Source of the DNA: DASZUK01 sp963745595
GTDB taxonomy: Bacteria; Actinomycetota; Acidimicrobiia; Acidimicrobiales; RAAP-2
Direction: 5' to 3'
NCBI GenBank assembly: GCA_963745595.1
Contig: CAVUYB010000008.1
Span: forward strand, 1 to 64,000
Length of the DNA stretch: 64,000 nucleotides
The notes below the pieces were generated by a model. It did no database searches. It was given only the letters and a program-made list of their open reading frames with translations, and had not been told where the DNA came from. This document shows positions 49,120 through 56,622 of the stretch, one piece after another. How positions within the stretch are numbered: the stretch's first letter is position 1; the number at the start of each line of letters is the position of its first letter. Both the position numbers and the translations under genes were made by a program.

Positions 49120-49753
49120 CGACCGGCTCCAGCACCGCGGGCTCGGCGAGCGCCGCCGATGCCGCGAGCCCGCGGCGGGGGGCGATGATGTCGTCGATCA
49201 GACCGTATGCCTTGGCGTCGTCAGCGGTCATGAAGTAGTCGCGGTCGATGTCGCGCTCGACCTGCTCGATCGGCCGGCCGGTGTGATGAGCGATGATCTC
49301 GGCCATCCGGCGGGTCGTCGCGAGCACCTCGCGCAGCTGGATCTCCATGTCGGTGGGCGCACCGCGCGCCCCGGCCGATCCCTGGTGGATCATGATCCGG
49401 GCGTTGGGTAGGGCGAGCCGCTTCCCGGTGGCGCCGCCGCAGAGGATCATGGCGGCCGCGGACATGCCCATGCCGACACAGATCGTCGAGACCTCCGGCC
49501 GGATGTGCTGGATGACGTCGTAGATGGCCATCCCGGCGTACGCCTGACCGCCCGGCGAGTTGATGTAGAGCGAGATGTCCTTGTCAGGGTCCTGGGCCTC
49601 GAGGTACAGCATCTGGGAGACGATGACGTTGGCGATCTGGTCGTCGACCTCCTGGCCGAGGAAGACGATCCGCTCGCGCAGGAGCAGCGAGTAGAGGTCG
49701 AAGGCCCGCTCGCCACGGGAGGACTCCTCGAGCACAGTGGGGATCAGGGACAC
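49109..49753 (-). CDS. clpP: ATP-dependent Clp protease proteolytic subunit ClpP
   Basis: 214 residues. The catalytic triad is complete: Ser98 (CVGMGMSAAAMIL), His123 (NARIMIHQGSAG) and Asp172 (DRDYFMTADDAKAYGL). INSPGGQAYAGMAIYD forms the substrate channel. A short propeptide precedes the ERAFDLYSLLLRERIVFLG start of the fold. It degrades proteins unfolded by ClpX/ClpC. The GTG at 49753 has GGAGG 5 nt upstream. It is divergent from an XRE regulator and a dead ClpP-like gene; clpX and a second clpP are not adjacent. Confidence 0.93.
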   Translation of the reverse strand: MSLIPTVLEESSRGERAFDLYSLLLRERIVFLGQEVDDQIANVIVSQMLYLEAQDPDKDISLYINSPGGQAYAGMAIYDVIQHIRPEVSTICVGMGMSAAAMILCGGATGKRLALPNARIMIHQGSAGARGAPTDMEIQLREVLATTRRMAEIIAHHTGRPIEQVERDIDRDYFMTADDAKAYGLIDDIIAPRRGLAASAALAEPAVLEPVGAS

Positions 49754-49810
49754 GGTGGCCTCCTCCGGGTCGGCCAGCTCGCTGGCATCTCGTTCGTGGT
49801 ATCTCACTGA

Positions 49811-49854
49811 CGATATCGCATATTCGAGATATCGGGGCCGGCCTGCGGTACGCT
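49811..49854. promoter_or_regulatory. Intergenic operator and xre promoter
   Basis: An inverted repeat CGATATC (49811-49817) ... GATATCG (49828-49834) lies between clpP and xre. TACGCT (49849-49854) is a -10 box 6 nt before the xre GTG at 49861, so xre is probably leaderless. The repeat is a candidate XRE-binding site able to affect both genes. Confidence 0.6.
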
Positions 49855-49860
49855 GGGGCG

Positions 49861-50124
49861 GTGAGCGAACGACGCCACGAACCGGTGTTCCCGGGCTTCC
49901 GGGAGATGTCGACCCGCCGGCGGGCCCTCGGGGACGAGCTGGTGGCCCGGCGGCGTTCGCTGGGGCTCTCACAGACGGCGGTGGCGGCCCGCATGGGGAC
50001 GTCGCAGTCCGCGGTGGCGCGGCTGGAGACCGGCGGTGGCGACATCCGGCTGTCGACGCTGCAGCGGTACGCGGCGGCGGTCGGCTGGGAGCTCGACTGG
50101 CGGCTCGGCGAGGCCCCCCGGTGA
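49861..50124 (+). CDS. XRE-family helix-turn-helix regulator
   Basis: 87 residues. The Cro/C1-type HTH spans about 24-78: ALGDELVARRRSLGLSQTAVAARMGTSQSAVARLETGGGDIRLSTLQRYAAAVGWELDWRLG. This form resembles small antitoxin-type regulators (HigA-like) but the neighbouring gene is ClpP-like rather than a toxin. It probably binds the inverted repeat upstream. The stop at 50124 lies 26 bp before the first of four start-codon repeats leading to the ClpP-like gene. Confidence 0.88.
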   Translation: MSERRHEPVFPGFREMSTRRRALGDELVARRRSLGLSQTAVAARMGTSQSAVARLETGGGDIRLSTLQRYAAAVGWELDWRLGEAPR

Positions 50125-50150
50125 CGACGGCCGGCGACGACGGGCTGGCC

Positions 50151-50218
50151 ATGACGACGGACTGGCCATGACGACGGACTGGCCATGACGACGGACTGGC
50201 CATGACGACGGACTGGGC
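50151..50218. repeat. 17-bp start-codon repeat, four copies
   Basis: ATGACGACGGACTGGCC repeated at 50151, 50168, 50185 and 50202. Because 17 is not a multiple of three, each of the first three ATGs opens a 6-codon ORF (MTTDWP) that ends at a TGA overlapping the next ATG. Only the fourth ATG runs into the ClpP-like gene. Confidence 0.95.
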
Positions 50219-50789
50219 AGAGACGATGCGGGAAAGGATGTTCGAGCGGCGGGTCGTCGTCGTCTCCGGCTCGCTCGATGACCAGGCAGCCGGCCAGGCA
50301 GCGATGGAGCTGATGACGCTCGACGCGTCCGGGGACGGCCCGATCCACCTGCAGATCGACAGCCGTGGTGGTTCGGTCGACGCCGCGCTGTCGCTGATGG
50401 ACGTCGTCGAGCTGACCGGCGTCGCGGTCCGCGGCACGTGCGTCGGTCTCGTCGGCGGCCCGGCCGTCGGGCTGTTGGCGGTCTGCACCCACCGGATGAT
50501 CACGCCGCACGGACGGGTCCGGTTGGTCGAGACGGACGACGCGTTCGCCGGCCCGGCCGGCGACCTCGTGCGGTGGGCGGAGGACCGGCAGGCCCGGTGG
50601 GCGCTGTTCTGCCGGCGGCTGGCGACGGCGGTCGGCCGACCGGTCACCGAGATGACCGACGACCTGCGGTCCGGCCGGTTCCTCGGCGCCGACGAGGCCG
50701 TGCGGTACGGCCTGGTCGACGAGATCTGCCGACCGGACGCCACCATCCATCGGCTGCCGAGCTGGCCGATCGGTTTTCGGCCCCGCTAG
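50202..50789 (+). CDS. ClpP-like protein lacking the catalytic triad
   Basis: 195 residues with the ClpP fold: VVVSGSLDDQAAGQAAMELMTLD, PIHLQIDSRGGSVDAALSLMDVV and FLGADEAVRYGLVDEI. Aligned to the neighbouring ClpP, Ser98 becomes Gly86 (CVGLVGGPAVG), His123 becomes Val109 (GRVRLVETD) and Asp172 becomes Gly (RSGRFLG). It therefore cannot cleave peptides but could still form heptameric rings with ClpP, as inactive ClpR subunits do in cyanobacteria and plastids. Translation probably reaches it through three mini-ORFs downstream of xre. Confidence 0.88.
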   Translation: MTTDWAETMRERMFERRVVVVSGSLDDQAAGQAAMELMTLDASGDGPIHLQIDSRGGSVDAALSLMDVVELTGVAVRGTCVGLVGGPAVGLLAVCTHRMITPHGRVRLVETDDAFAGPAGDLVRWAEDRQARWALFCRRLATAVGRPVTEMTDDLRSGRFLGADEAVRYGLVDEICRPDATIHRLPSWPIGFRPR

Positions 50790-50792
50790 CCG

Positions 50793-50834
50793 CCCCGCCC
50801 GGTCGATTCAGCCGGGCTGCCTAGCCGGGCGGGG
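50793..50834. terminator. Bidirectional hairpin between ClpP-like and thioesterase genes
   Basis: Perfect 10-bp arms CCCCGCCCGG (50793-50802) and CCGGGCGGGG (50825-50834) with a 22-nt loop, located between two converging stop codons (50789 and 50840). The geometry matches the rpiB/hup hairpin. Confidence 0.65.
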
Positions 50835-50839
50835 GCTCG

Positions 50840-51268
50840 TCAGGTGCGGTCGACGAGCGCCCGGAGCCACTCCGGGGCCCGCCCGGGCCGGCCGCCGACG
50901 AGCACGCCATGGACGGTGATAGCGGTCGCCCGTGGCTCGCGGTCGACGGTCAGGAGGTAGGCGAGCTGGAACGTCGCCCCGCGCACCTCGGTCGGCCGAA
51001 GGTGGACGTCGACGACGTCGTCGAACCGGAGCGGGCGGAGGTAGCGGACAGCGACCTCGACGACGGGCAGCTCGACGCCTTCGTCGCGCAACGTGGTGTA
51101 CGGGTGGTCGACGGACCGCAGGTAGGCGACGCGAGCCTCCTCGAGGTACGGCAGGTAGGCAGCGTGGTGGACGACGGCCATGGCGTCGGTCTCGGCGAAC
51201 CGGACGCGGACGGCGTGGACGAACGGGTAGGCCGACGGATCGGTCGGGGGGTCGACGGTGGTGCGCAC
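50840..51268 (-). CDS. Acyl-CoA thioesterase, hot-dog fold (YbgC/4HBT type)
   Basis: 142 residues. VRFAETDAMAVVHHAAYLPYLEEARVAYLRSV is the 4HBT/YbgC signature with Asp of ETD as the catalytic acid and His-His following. It then has VEVAVRYLRPLRFDDVVDVHLRPTEVRGATFQLAYLL. It should hydrolyse a short-chain or aromatic acyl-CoA. The GTG at 51268 is the start. It is divergent from the condensation-domain gene across about 100 bp. Confidence 0.87.
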   Translation of the reverse strand: MRTTVDPPTDPSAYPFVHAVRVRFAETDAMAVVHHAAYLPYLEEARVAYLRSVDHPYTTLRDEGVELPVVEVAVRYLRPLRFDDVVDVHLRPTEVRGATFQLAYLLTVDREPRATAITVHGVLVGGRPGRAPEWLRALVDRT

Positions 51269-51371
51269 CGGGCCATCCTCACACGTCGGCTTCAGGCGTC
51301 GGTCTCAACGGCCGGACCGGAAAACCAGGCCGTCGTGTTGACGGGGCTGCCGACCGGTTGGATAGTGAGGC

Positions 51372-52683
51372 GTGCCGCAAGACGACGACCACCCGACGCG
51401 GGCCCCGACGTCGCTGACCCAGCAGTCGTCGCTGCTGATGTCGGCGTTCAACCCGAGCCGCGAGTTCATGAGCTGGGTGTACCAGCTGAACGGCCGCCTG
51501 GACGTCGACGCGCTGGCCCGGGCGATCGACGACGTCGTCAGCGCCCACGAGATGCTGCGAGCCCGCTTCGAGCCCGGTGACGGCTCGCCGGTGCAGGTCG
51601 TGACGCCGTTCCGGCCGGGGGTGCTGCAGATAGTCCAGCTGGGTGACCGACCGAAGGCCATCGGACTGGAGGCGGCGGTCCGGTCGGTCGAGGCCGAGTA
51701 CCGCGACCTGTCGCCGTGGGAGGACGCTCGGCTGCGGGCGACGCTCTACCTGATCCACCCGAAGACGAACGTCCTCTCGGTGTTCGTCGCCGAGGCGCTG
51801 GTCGACGGGGAGTCGGGGACGCTCGTGGCGGCCGAGATCTCGCGGGCGTACGCCAAGTACGCCGGGAAGTCCGTGCCGGACCTGCCGGTGCCGACCGAGA
51901 CGAGCTACCTCCGGTATGCGCTCGACCACCCGGTGCCGGCGGCGACCCAGGACCGCGCCGCGACCTACTGGGCCGCGCTCCGCGAGGAGCCGACGGCGGC
52001 CGGCCGTTGGCCGACGGCGATCGGCCCGACGAGCCGGACGCGGTACTTCAAGATCCCCGTCGATCAGTGGGAGGCGCTCGTCGCCGCGGTGCCGGCGCTC
52101 GGGACGATGCCGTTCGTCGTCATGCTGTCGTGGCTGCAGATGGCCCTCGCCCGGGTGGCCGGGGCCGAGCGGTTCGTCGTCGGGTCGGCCGTGTCCAACC
52201 GCAGCCGGCCGGGCGCCCGCGAGATGATCGGCAGTTTCGTCGGTCCGATGCGCCTCCGGGCGGAGGTACACGCCGACGACCGGCTGGAGGACGTCTCGCC
52301 GCGGGTTATGACCGCGCTGCGCCAGGCCATGGCGGCCAGCCCGGTCCCGGTGCCGCTGGCCGAGGCCCGGGCCGTCGCTCCCGGGCCGTTCGAACCGCCG
52401 CCGCCGGTCGTGTCGTTCTTCATGTTCACCGAGCGGGAGGGCCTCGACCTGCCGGGCGTCCGGCAGCGCCGGTTCCGGGTGCACAGCGCCCGGGACGTCC
52501 TCCGGGTCAACTGCACGCCCGACGAGGAGGGTGGGAGGAATTTCTTCTTCCTGTCCGCGTCGGCCAGCGCGGACGAGCTGGCCGAGCTCTCGACTACGTT
52601 CCGGGGCCTACTGGAGGCGGCGGCTGTGTCGGCCGAACCGCCGCCGTCCGAACCACCCGCAACCGAGGCGGCGCGCGCCCTAA
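51372..52683 (+). CDS. Stand-alone condensation-domain protein, HHxxxDG degenerate, no in-frame stop
   Basis: About 435 residues with the NRPS condensation/acyltransferase fold: LTQQSSLLMSAFNPSREFMSWVYQLNGRLDVDALARAIDDVVSAHEMLRARFEPGDG, then TLVAAEISRAYAKYA and VVGSAVSNRSRPGAREMIGSFVGPMRLRAEV. The catalytic HHxxxDG is AEALVDG, so the second His is lost. The literal frame has no stop until 53645 and would run antisense through dedA. A TAA at 52681-52683, one frame off, overlaps the dedA stop and probably marks the original end. A one-base surplus near the 3' end would explain this. Start GTG at 51372. Confidence 0.68.
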
Positions 52684-53324
52684 CGGGTCCGGACGTGCCG
52701 GCCCTGAGCGGTCGCGGCCTTCTCGGCCCGCACCACCCGGTACCGATGGACGATGGCGACGACGACCGCGACGACGATCAGGGCGCCGACGACGTAGCCG
52801 GCATAGCTGAACGCCTTGATCACGTGGTGCCAGCTTGTACCGAGCGAGTAGCCGATGCTGGCCAGGGCGGCGCACCAGATGGCGCAACCGAGAACGGTGA
52901 AGGCCAAGAACTTGCCGACGGCCATCTCGCCCAAGCCGGCGGCCAGCGAGACGAACGAGCGCAGCAGCGGAATGAACCGGCCGAAGAGCACGAACGGCTC
53001 ACCGCGCCGGGCGAACCAGGCCTCGGCCCGGTCGAGGTCCTTGTGGGTCAACAAGATGTAGCGGCCGACCTTGTCGACGAGTGGCCGGCCACCGAAGCGA
53101 CCGATCAGGTAACCGGCCATCGAACCGACGACCTCACCGGCCGTCGCCACCGCGATGACCAGGCCGAGCTGGAGGTGGTCGTGGCCGGTCGTCGTCAGCT
53201 CGCCGCTGGCCAGCGCCCCGGCGTAGCCGATGGCGATCTCCGCGCCGATCGGGAGGGCCATGGCCGAGATGAACGTGGCTACGAACAGGGCCAAGTAGCC
53301 CCAGGTGGCGAGGAAGTGCTCCAT
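52680..53324 (-). CDS. DedA-family membrane protein
   Basis: 214 residues with four to five helices. It has the family signature GRFIPLLRSFVSLAAGLGEMAVGKFLAFTVLGCAIWCAALASIGYSLG and the N-terminal re-entrant ISAMALPIGAEIAIGYAGALASG. DedA proteins flip lipid carriers (such as undecaprenyl phosphate) and support proton-dependent drug resistance. The charged GRFxPxxR segment is intact. The stop CTA at 52680-52682 overlaps a TAA on the other strand. Confidence 0.92.
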   Translation of the reverse strand: MEHFLATWGYLALFVATFISAMALPIGAEIAIGYAGALASGELTTTGHDHLQLGLVIAVATAGEVVGSMAGYLIGRFGGRPLVDKVGRYILLTHKDLDRAEAWFARRGEPFVLFGRFIPLLRSFVSLAAGLGEMAVGKFLAFTVLGCAIWCAALASIGYSLGTSWHHVIKAFSYAGYVVGALIVVAVVVAIVHRYRVVRAEKAATAQGRHVRTR

Positions 53325-53368
53325 CGGGGCACCTTTCTATCTGCTCCGGTCAACCGAATGGAGCATCG

Positions 53369-53374
53369 TAAGCT
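53369..53374 (+). promoter_or_regulatory. -10 box of a small leaderless gene
   Basis: TAAGCT lies 7 nt before the ATG at 53382 with no ribosome site between. Confidence 0.45.
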
Positions 53375-53381
53375 CCCGGAA

Positions 53382-53645
53382 ATGCAGCGGGTGCGCACCG
53401 AGTCGGGCTCCGTCTACGACGTCGACCACGGCGGGATGCGGATCCGTCGCGTCCACGGCCGGCACGGTCCGGCCGACACGCAGCCGCAGGACGGGATCTG
53501 GCGCCGGTTCTTCGGTCTCGAGGGGCCGGTGCCCGGACAGCCGATGGTCGTCTACTGGGCGACGGAGGCGGCGGCCGGGGCGCGGGAGACGAACCTCGGC
53601 TTTCGCACGACGGCCGTCCTCGAGGTGACGGAGGTGGCGGAGTGA
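53382..53645 (+). CDS. Small conserved hypothetical protein
   Basis: 87 residues, soluble: QRVRTESGSVYDVDHGGMRIRRVHGRHGPADTQPQDGIWRRFFGLEGPVPGQPMVVYWATE, then a beta strand TTAVLEVTEVAE. It has the look of a small all-beta domain and no catalytic motif. The ATG at 53382 is preferred because of the TAAGCT box; another ATG lies at 53358. It shares the same open frame as the condensation-domain ORF but is a separate gene. Its TGA overlaps the next start (GTGA). Confidence 0.65.
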   Translation: MQRVRTESGSVYDVDHGGMRIRRVHGRHGPADTQPQDGIWRRFFGLEGPVPGQPMVVYWATEAAAGARETNLGFRTTAVLEVTEVAE

Positions 53646-53995
53646 AGAACGTGCTCGGCGGCGACCTGGAGCCGTGCAGCGCTGACCCGTTGACCGGCTT
53701 CTACCGGGACGGGTGCTGCAACACCGGAGCCGAGGACGTCGGCGTCCACACCGTCTGCGCGCTGATGACCGCCGAGTTCCTGGCGTTCTCCAAGTCCCGC
53801 GGCAACGACCTGAGCACGCCGCGGCCGGGCTTCGCTGGATTGGCGCCGGGCGACCGGTGGTGCCTGTGCGCGCCGCGGTGGCAGGAGGCGCTGGAGGCCG
53901 GCGCGGCGCCAGCGGTCGTCCTCGAGGCGACGCACGTCGGCACGTTGGAGTGGGCCAGCCTGGACGACCTGCGTCGCCACGCCGTGCCGGCGTAG
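53642..53995 (+). CDS. DUF2237 family protein
   Basis: 117 residues and a clear DUF2237 member: NVLGGDLEPCSADPLTGFYRDGCCNTGAEDVGVHTVCALMTAEFLAFSKSRGNDLSTPRPGF, GDRWCLCAPRWQEALEAGAAPAVVLEATH. Six conserved Cys (one CC pair, CLC) suggest metal binding. No biochemical function is known for the family. It is translationally coupled to the preceding small gene and is convergent with the TetR gene. Confidence 0.9.
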   Translation: MKNVLGGDLEPCSADPLTGFYRDGCCNTGAEDVGVHTVCALMTAEFLAFSKSRGNDLSTPRPGFAGLAPGDRWCLCAPRWQEALEAGAAPAVVLEATHVGTLEWASLDDLRRHAVPA

Positions 53996-54003
53996 CCGGC
54001 AGG

Positions 54004-54597
54004 TCAGTCGGGGCCCAGCCCCGGCGTGCGCAAGACGGTCGCGGCCTCCTTGGCTCGTTGCCGGAAGGCGTTGGCCGGATCGCCGTCGTCGTCGAGGACG
54101 CCCGCGAGGTGCTCGAAGAACAGGCCGACGAGGACGGCGCGCAGCACGCGGGCGACGGCCGGAGCGCCGGGCCCGTTGCAGATGCCTGGCTCGGACTCGA
54201 CGAGCCAGTGCTCGAGCGACTCCTGCGTGGCCGAGAACAGCTCGACGCCGACCGTCCGGGCGGTGTCGTCGCCCCGCATGACCTCGCCGAGCATCAGCCG
54301 GACGAAGTCCTCGACCTCGAGCATCGAGCGGAGGATGTCGTCGAGGAGGTCGGCGAGGCCGTCGGCCGCGTCGCGGGTCAGCGCGGCCGGGCCGGCGGCG
54401 GCCAGGTCGCCGATGAAGCCCCGTTCCTCCAGCACGGCGACCAGCAGCTCGCGCTTGGACGGGAAGTAGTGGTAGAGCGACGCGACGTTGAGGCCGGCCG
54501 CGCTGGCCAGGTCGCGCATGCTCGTGCCGTCGACGCCGCGCTGGGCCATGAGCGCGAGGGCGGTGTTCAGGATGTGCTGCCGTTGCGAGGTCGCCAC
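54004..54597 (-). CDS. TetR-family transcriptional regulator
   Basis: 197 residues. The HTH is MAQRGVDGTSMRDLASAAGLNVASLYHYFPSKRELLVAVLEERG. A ligand-binding helical domain follows (LADLLDDILRSMLEVEDFVRLMLGEV, VLRAVLVGLFFEHLAGVLDD). I start at the GTG at 54597 because the HTH then begins at the usual distance; an ATG at 54687 is possible. It is divergent from a P450 gene whose promoter contains a TetR-type palindrome, so it probably represses the P450. Confidence 0.88.
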   Translation of the reverse strand: MATSQRQHILNTALALMAQRGVDGTSMRDLASAAGLNVASLYHYFPSKRELLVAVLEERGFIGDLAAAGPAALTRDAADGLADLLDDILRSMLEVEDFVRLMLGEVMRGDDTARTVGVELFSATQESLEHWLVESEPGICNGPGAPAVARVLRAVLVGLFFEHLAGVLDDDGDPANAFRQRAKEAATVLRTPGLGPD

Positions 54598-54699
54598 GAC
54601 ACCATCTTCCCGGTCCGATGGGCACTCCGTCGAGCCGGGGCCGTCCCGGTCGCCGACCGCCGGCTCGACGGACCGAGAAATCTGCATGGCCTGAGGTCC

Positions 54700-54722
54700 C
54701 AAACGAACGTTTGATGTACGAT
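54700..54722. promoter_or_regulatory. TetR-type operator overlapping the P450 promoter
   Basis: Palindrome CAAACG-AA-CGTTTG (54700-54713), then TACGAT (54717-54722), a -10 box 6 nt before a GTG at 54729. A bound repressor would cover the core promoter. Confidence 0.7.
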
Positions 54723-54728
54723 CGAGAG

Positions 54729-55991
54729 GTGGCATGGGTGCGGACCGACGGCCGGGTCGTCACGGTGACCGGCCTGGACGAATGCGTCGAGGTTCTCCGG
54801 GACGGCGAGACGTTCTCGTCCACCGTCTACGAGGGCGTCACCGGCGCGGTCATGGGCCGGACGATCCTGCAGATGGACGAGCCGGAGCATCGGCGGCAAC
54901 GGACGTTGGTGGCGTCGACGTTCCGCTCGAACGCGCTGGACGAGCCGGCCGTCCGGTCGGTCGTCGAGGGACTCGTCGACGGCTTCGCGGCCCGTGGCCG
55001 GGCGACATTGGTCGAGGAACTGACGTTCGACTTCCCGGTGCAGGTCATCGCCCACATCCTGGGGCTGCCCGGCGCGGACTACCCGCAGTTCCGCCGGTGG
55101 GCCGCCGACCTGATCGGCGTCGTCGCCGACTGGGACGGCGCGGTCACCGCGTCGGTGGCGCTGCGGGCGTATTTCGGCGAGATACTGGCCGCCCGTCGCC
55201 GGCGGCCGGAGGACGACTTGATCAGCGAGCTGGCCCGGCAGGGCCTGGCGGACGAGGAGATCTTCTCGTTTCTCCTCCTCCTGCTGCCGGCGGGCGCCGA
55301 GACGACGTACCGGGCGTTGGGCTCGCTGCTCTACGCCCTGCTGACGCACCCGGACCAGCTGGCCGCGGTCCGGGCCGACCGTTCGCTCGTCTCGGCCGCT
55401 TTCGACGAGGTGATCCGGTGGGAGCCGCCGGTGACGATGATCCTCCGCCGGGCGACCGCGGCCACCCACGTCGGCGGTGTCGCGGTGGCGGAGGGCACCG
55501 ACGTCGTCCTCCTGCTGCGCGAGGCCAACCGGGACCGCCGGCGGTACGCCGACCCGGACCGGTTCGACGTCTTCCGGCCGGACCGCCAGCACGTCGCCTT
55601 CGGCTTCGGCGTCCACGCGTGCCTGGGGATGCACCTGGCCCGCCTCGAGACCCGGGTGGCGACGAACACGGTGCTCGATCGACTGGGCGACGTCCGGCTG
55701 GACGGTCCGATCCGGATGGAAGGGACCGCCTTCCGATCGCCCGACGTCCTCCCCGTTGCTTTTTCCGCCCAACAGAATTGCGACAGGGGGGTATTGCGTT
55801 CTAAGGAACGGAAGAGTAGAAAATCAGTGGGAGTAAGCCGGTCGAGTGGCCGGCGGATCGTGCTGGTGGGGGAGGGGGAGTACGATCCGCCGGCTGCCGG
55901 CTCTCCCGGGCCGGAGCGAGCCGAACCGGCCCGGCCCGGCGTTCTCGACGAGCTGTCCGCGGCCGTCGATGCCCGGGCCGCCGCCTCCTGA
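54729..55991 (+). CDS. Cytochrome P450 with short N-terminus and extended C-terminus
   Basis: 420 residues from the GTG at 54729. The heme loop is FGFGVHACLGMHLARLE (Cys298), the ExxR is EVIR (227-230), the I-helix has AGAETT and the C-helix has EPEHRRQR. Start choice rests on the -10 box and operator just upstream; an ATG at 54714 would also work. The usual first 40-50 residues (before WVRTDGRVVTVTGLDECVEVLRD) are missing. After the normal end (LPVAFSA) the frame continues for about 70 low-complexity residues through a less GC-rich stretch. Probably controlled by TetR. Confidence 0.82.
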   Translation: MAWVRTDGRVVTVTGLDECVEVLRDGETFSSTVYEGVTGAVMGRTILQMDEPEHRRQRTLVASTFRSNALDEPAVRSVVEGLVDGFAARGRATLVEELTFDFPVQVIAHILGLPGADYPQFRRWAADLIGVVADWDGAVTASVALRAYFGEILAARRRRPEDDLISELARQGLADEEIFSFLLLLLPAGAETTYRALGSLLYALLTHPDQLAAVRADRSLVSAAFDEVIRWEPPVTMILRRATAATHVGGVAVAEGTDVVLLLREANRDRRRYADPDRFDVFRPDRQHVAFGFGVHACLGMHLARLETRVATNTVLDRLGDVRLDGPIRMEGTAFRSPDVLPVAFSAQQNCDRGVLRSKERKSRKSVGVSRSSGRRIVLVGEGEYDPPAAGSPGPERAEPARPGVLDELSAAVDARAAAS

Positions 55992-56075
55992 CCACCCAGC
56001 CTCCCGTCGCGGAGCCTCCCCATGGCCCGGCCTTCCCGATCGTGCCGGCCGTAGAGGACGTCGGGCTGGCCGGGC

Positions 56076-56567
56076 TCAGGCCGCCGGCCGGGGGCGGCCG
56101 GGAGCGACCGTCCGGGCGAGGATCCCGAGGGTGGCTCGCAAGGCGCCTTCGGGGACGACCGGGAAGATGCCGGCGTCCTTCCACTCCTGTTCGGCCGACG
56201 ACCAGTCGTAGTACGACGTGACGAGCGTGCCGCCGTCGATCGGCTCGAGCCGGTAGCCGTAGACGTGGCCGAGGTTGAGCTGTCCCTCGACGGTCCAGGC
56301 GATCTCTCGGTCCGGCGCCAGCGTGACGATCCTCACGGTCACGTCGTACAGGCCGAGCGGGTAGTCGTTGAGTGCCTCGCGGTCCATGGCCACGGCGAAC
56401 GTGTCCCCGACCGCGCCGACGCGACGGCCGCTCGCGGCCATCAGCATCCCGGAGCTGTCGATGGCGACGTGGCCCTGCGGATCGCCGAGGACGGCGAAGA
56501 TCTTCGCCGGCTCGGCGGCGATCGCCCGCTCGACCTCGATCCGCTCGCTCGTCGACCGCGCGCTCAT
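56076..56567 (-). CDS. SRPBCC-family protein
   Basis: 163 residues: RIEVERAIAAEPAKIFAVLGDPQGHVAIDSSGMLMAASGRRVGAVGDTFAVAMDREALNDYPLGLYDVTVRIVTLAPDREIAWTVEG, then LGHVYGYRLEPIDGGTLVTSYYDWSSA. This is the third SRPBCC protein of the window (others at 1-134 and 45852-46466). Ligand unknown. Its ATG at 56567 follows the lmo0937-like gene on the same strand by about 55 bp. Confidence 0.85.
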   Translation of the reverse strand: MSARSTSERIEVERAIAAEPAKIFAVLGDPQGHVAIDSSGMLMAASGRRVGAVGDTFAVAMDREALNDYPLGLYDVTVRIVTLAPDREIAWTVEGQLNLGHVYGYRLEPIDGGTLVTSYYDWSSAEQEWKDAGIFPVVPEGALRATLGILARTVAPGRPRPAA

Positions 56568-56622
56568 GGGGACGATTGTCCCACGGCGGCCGACCGGAGG
56601 GGCCAGCCAAGCCGCAGGTTGC

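Noticed and set aside
48644..49411. Asp/His-rich plus-strand ORF
   Set aside because: Frame-shifted reading of the Thr/Ser-rich tail (ACG/ACC runs read as GAC/CGA); no conserved sequence.
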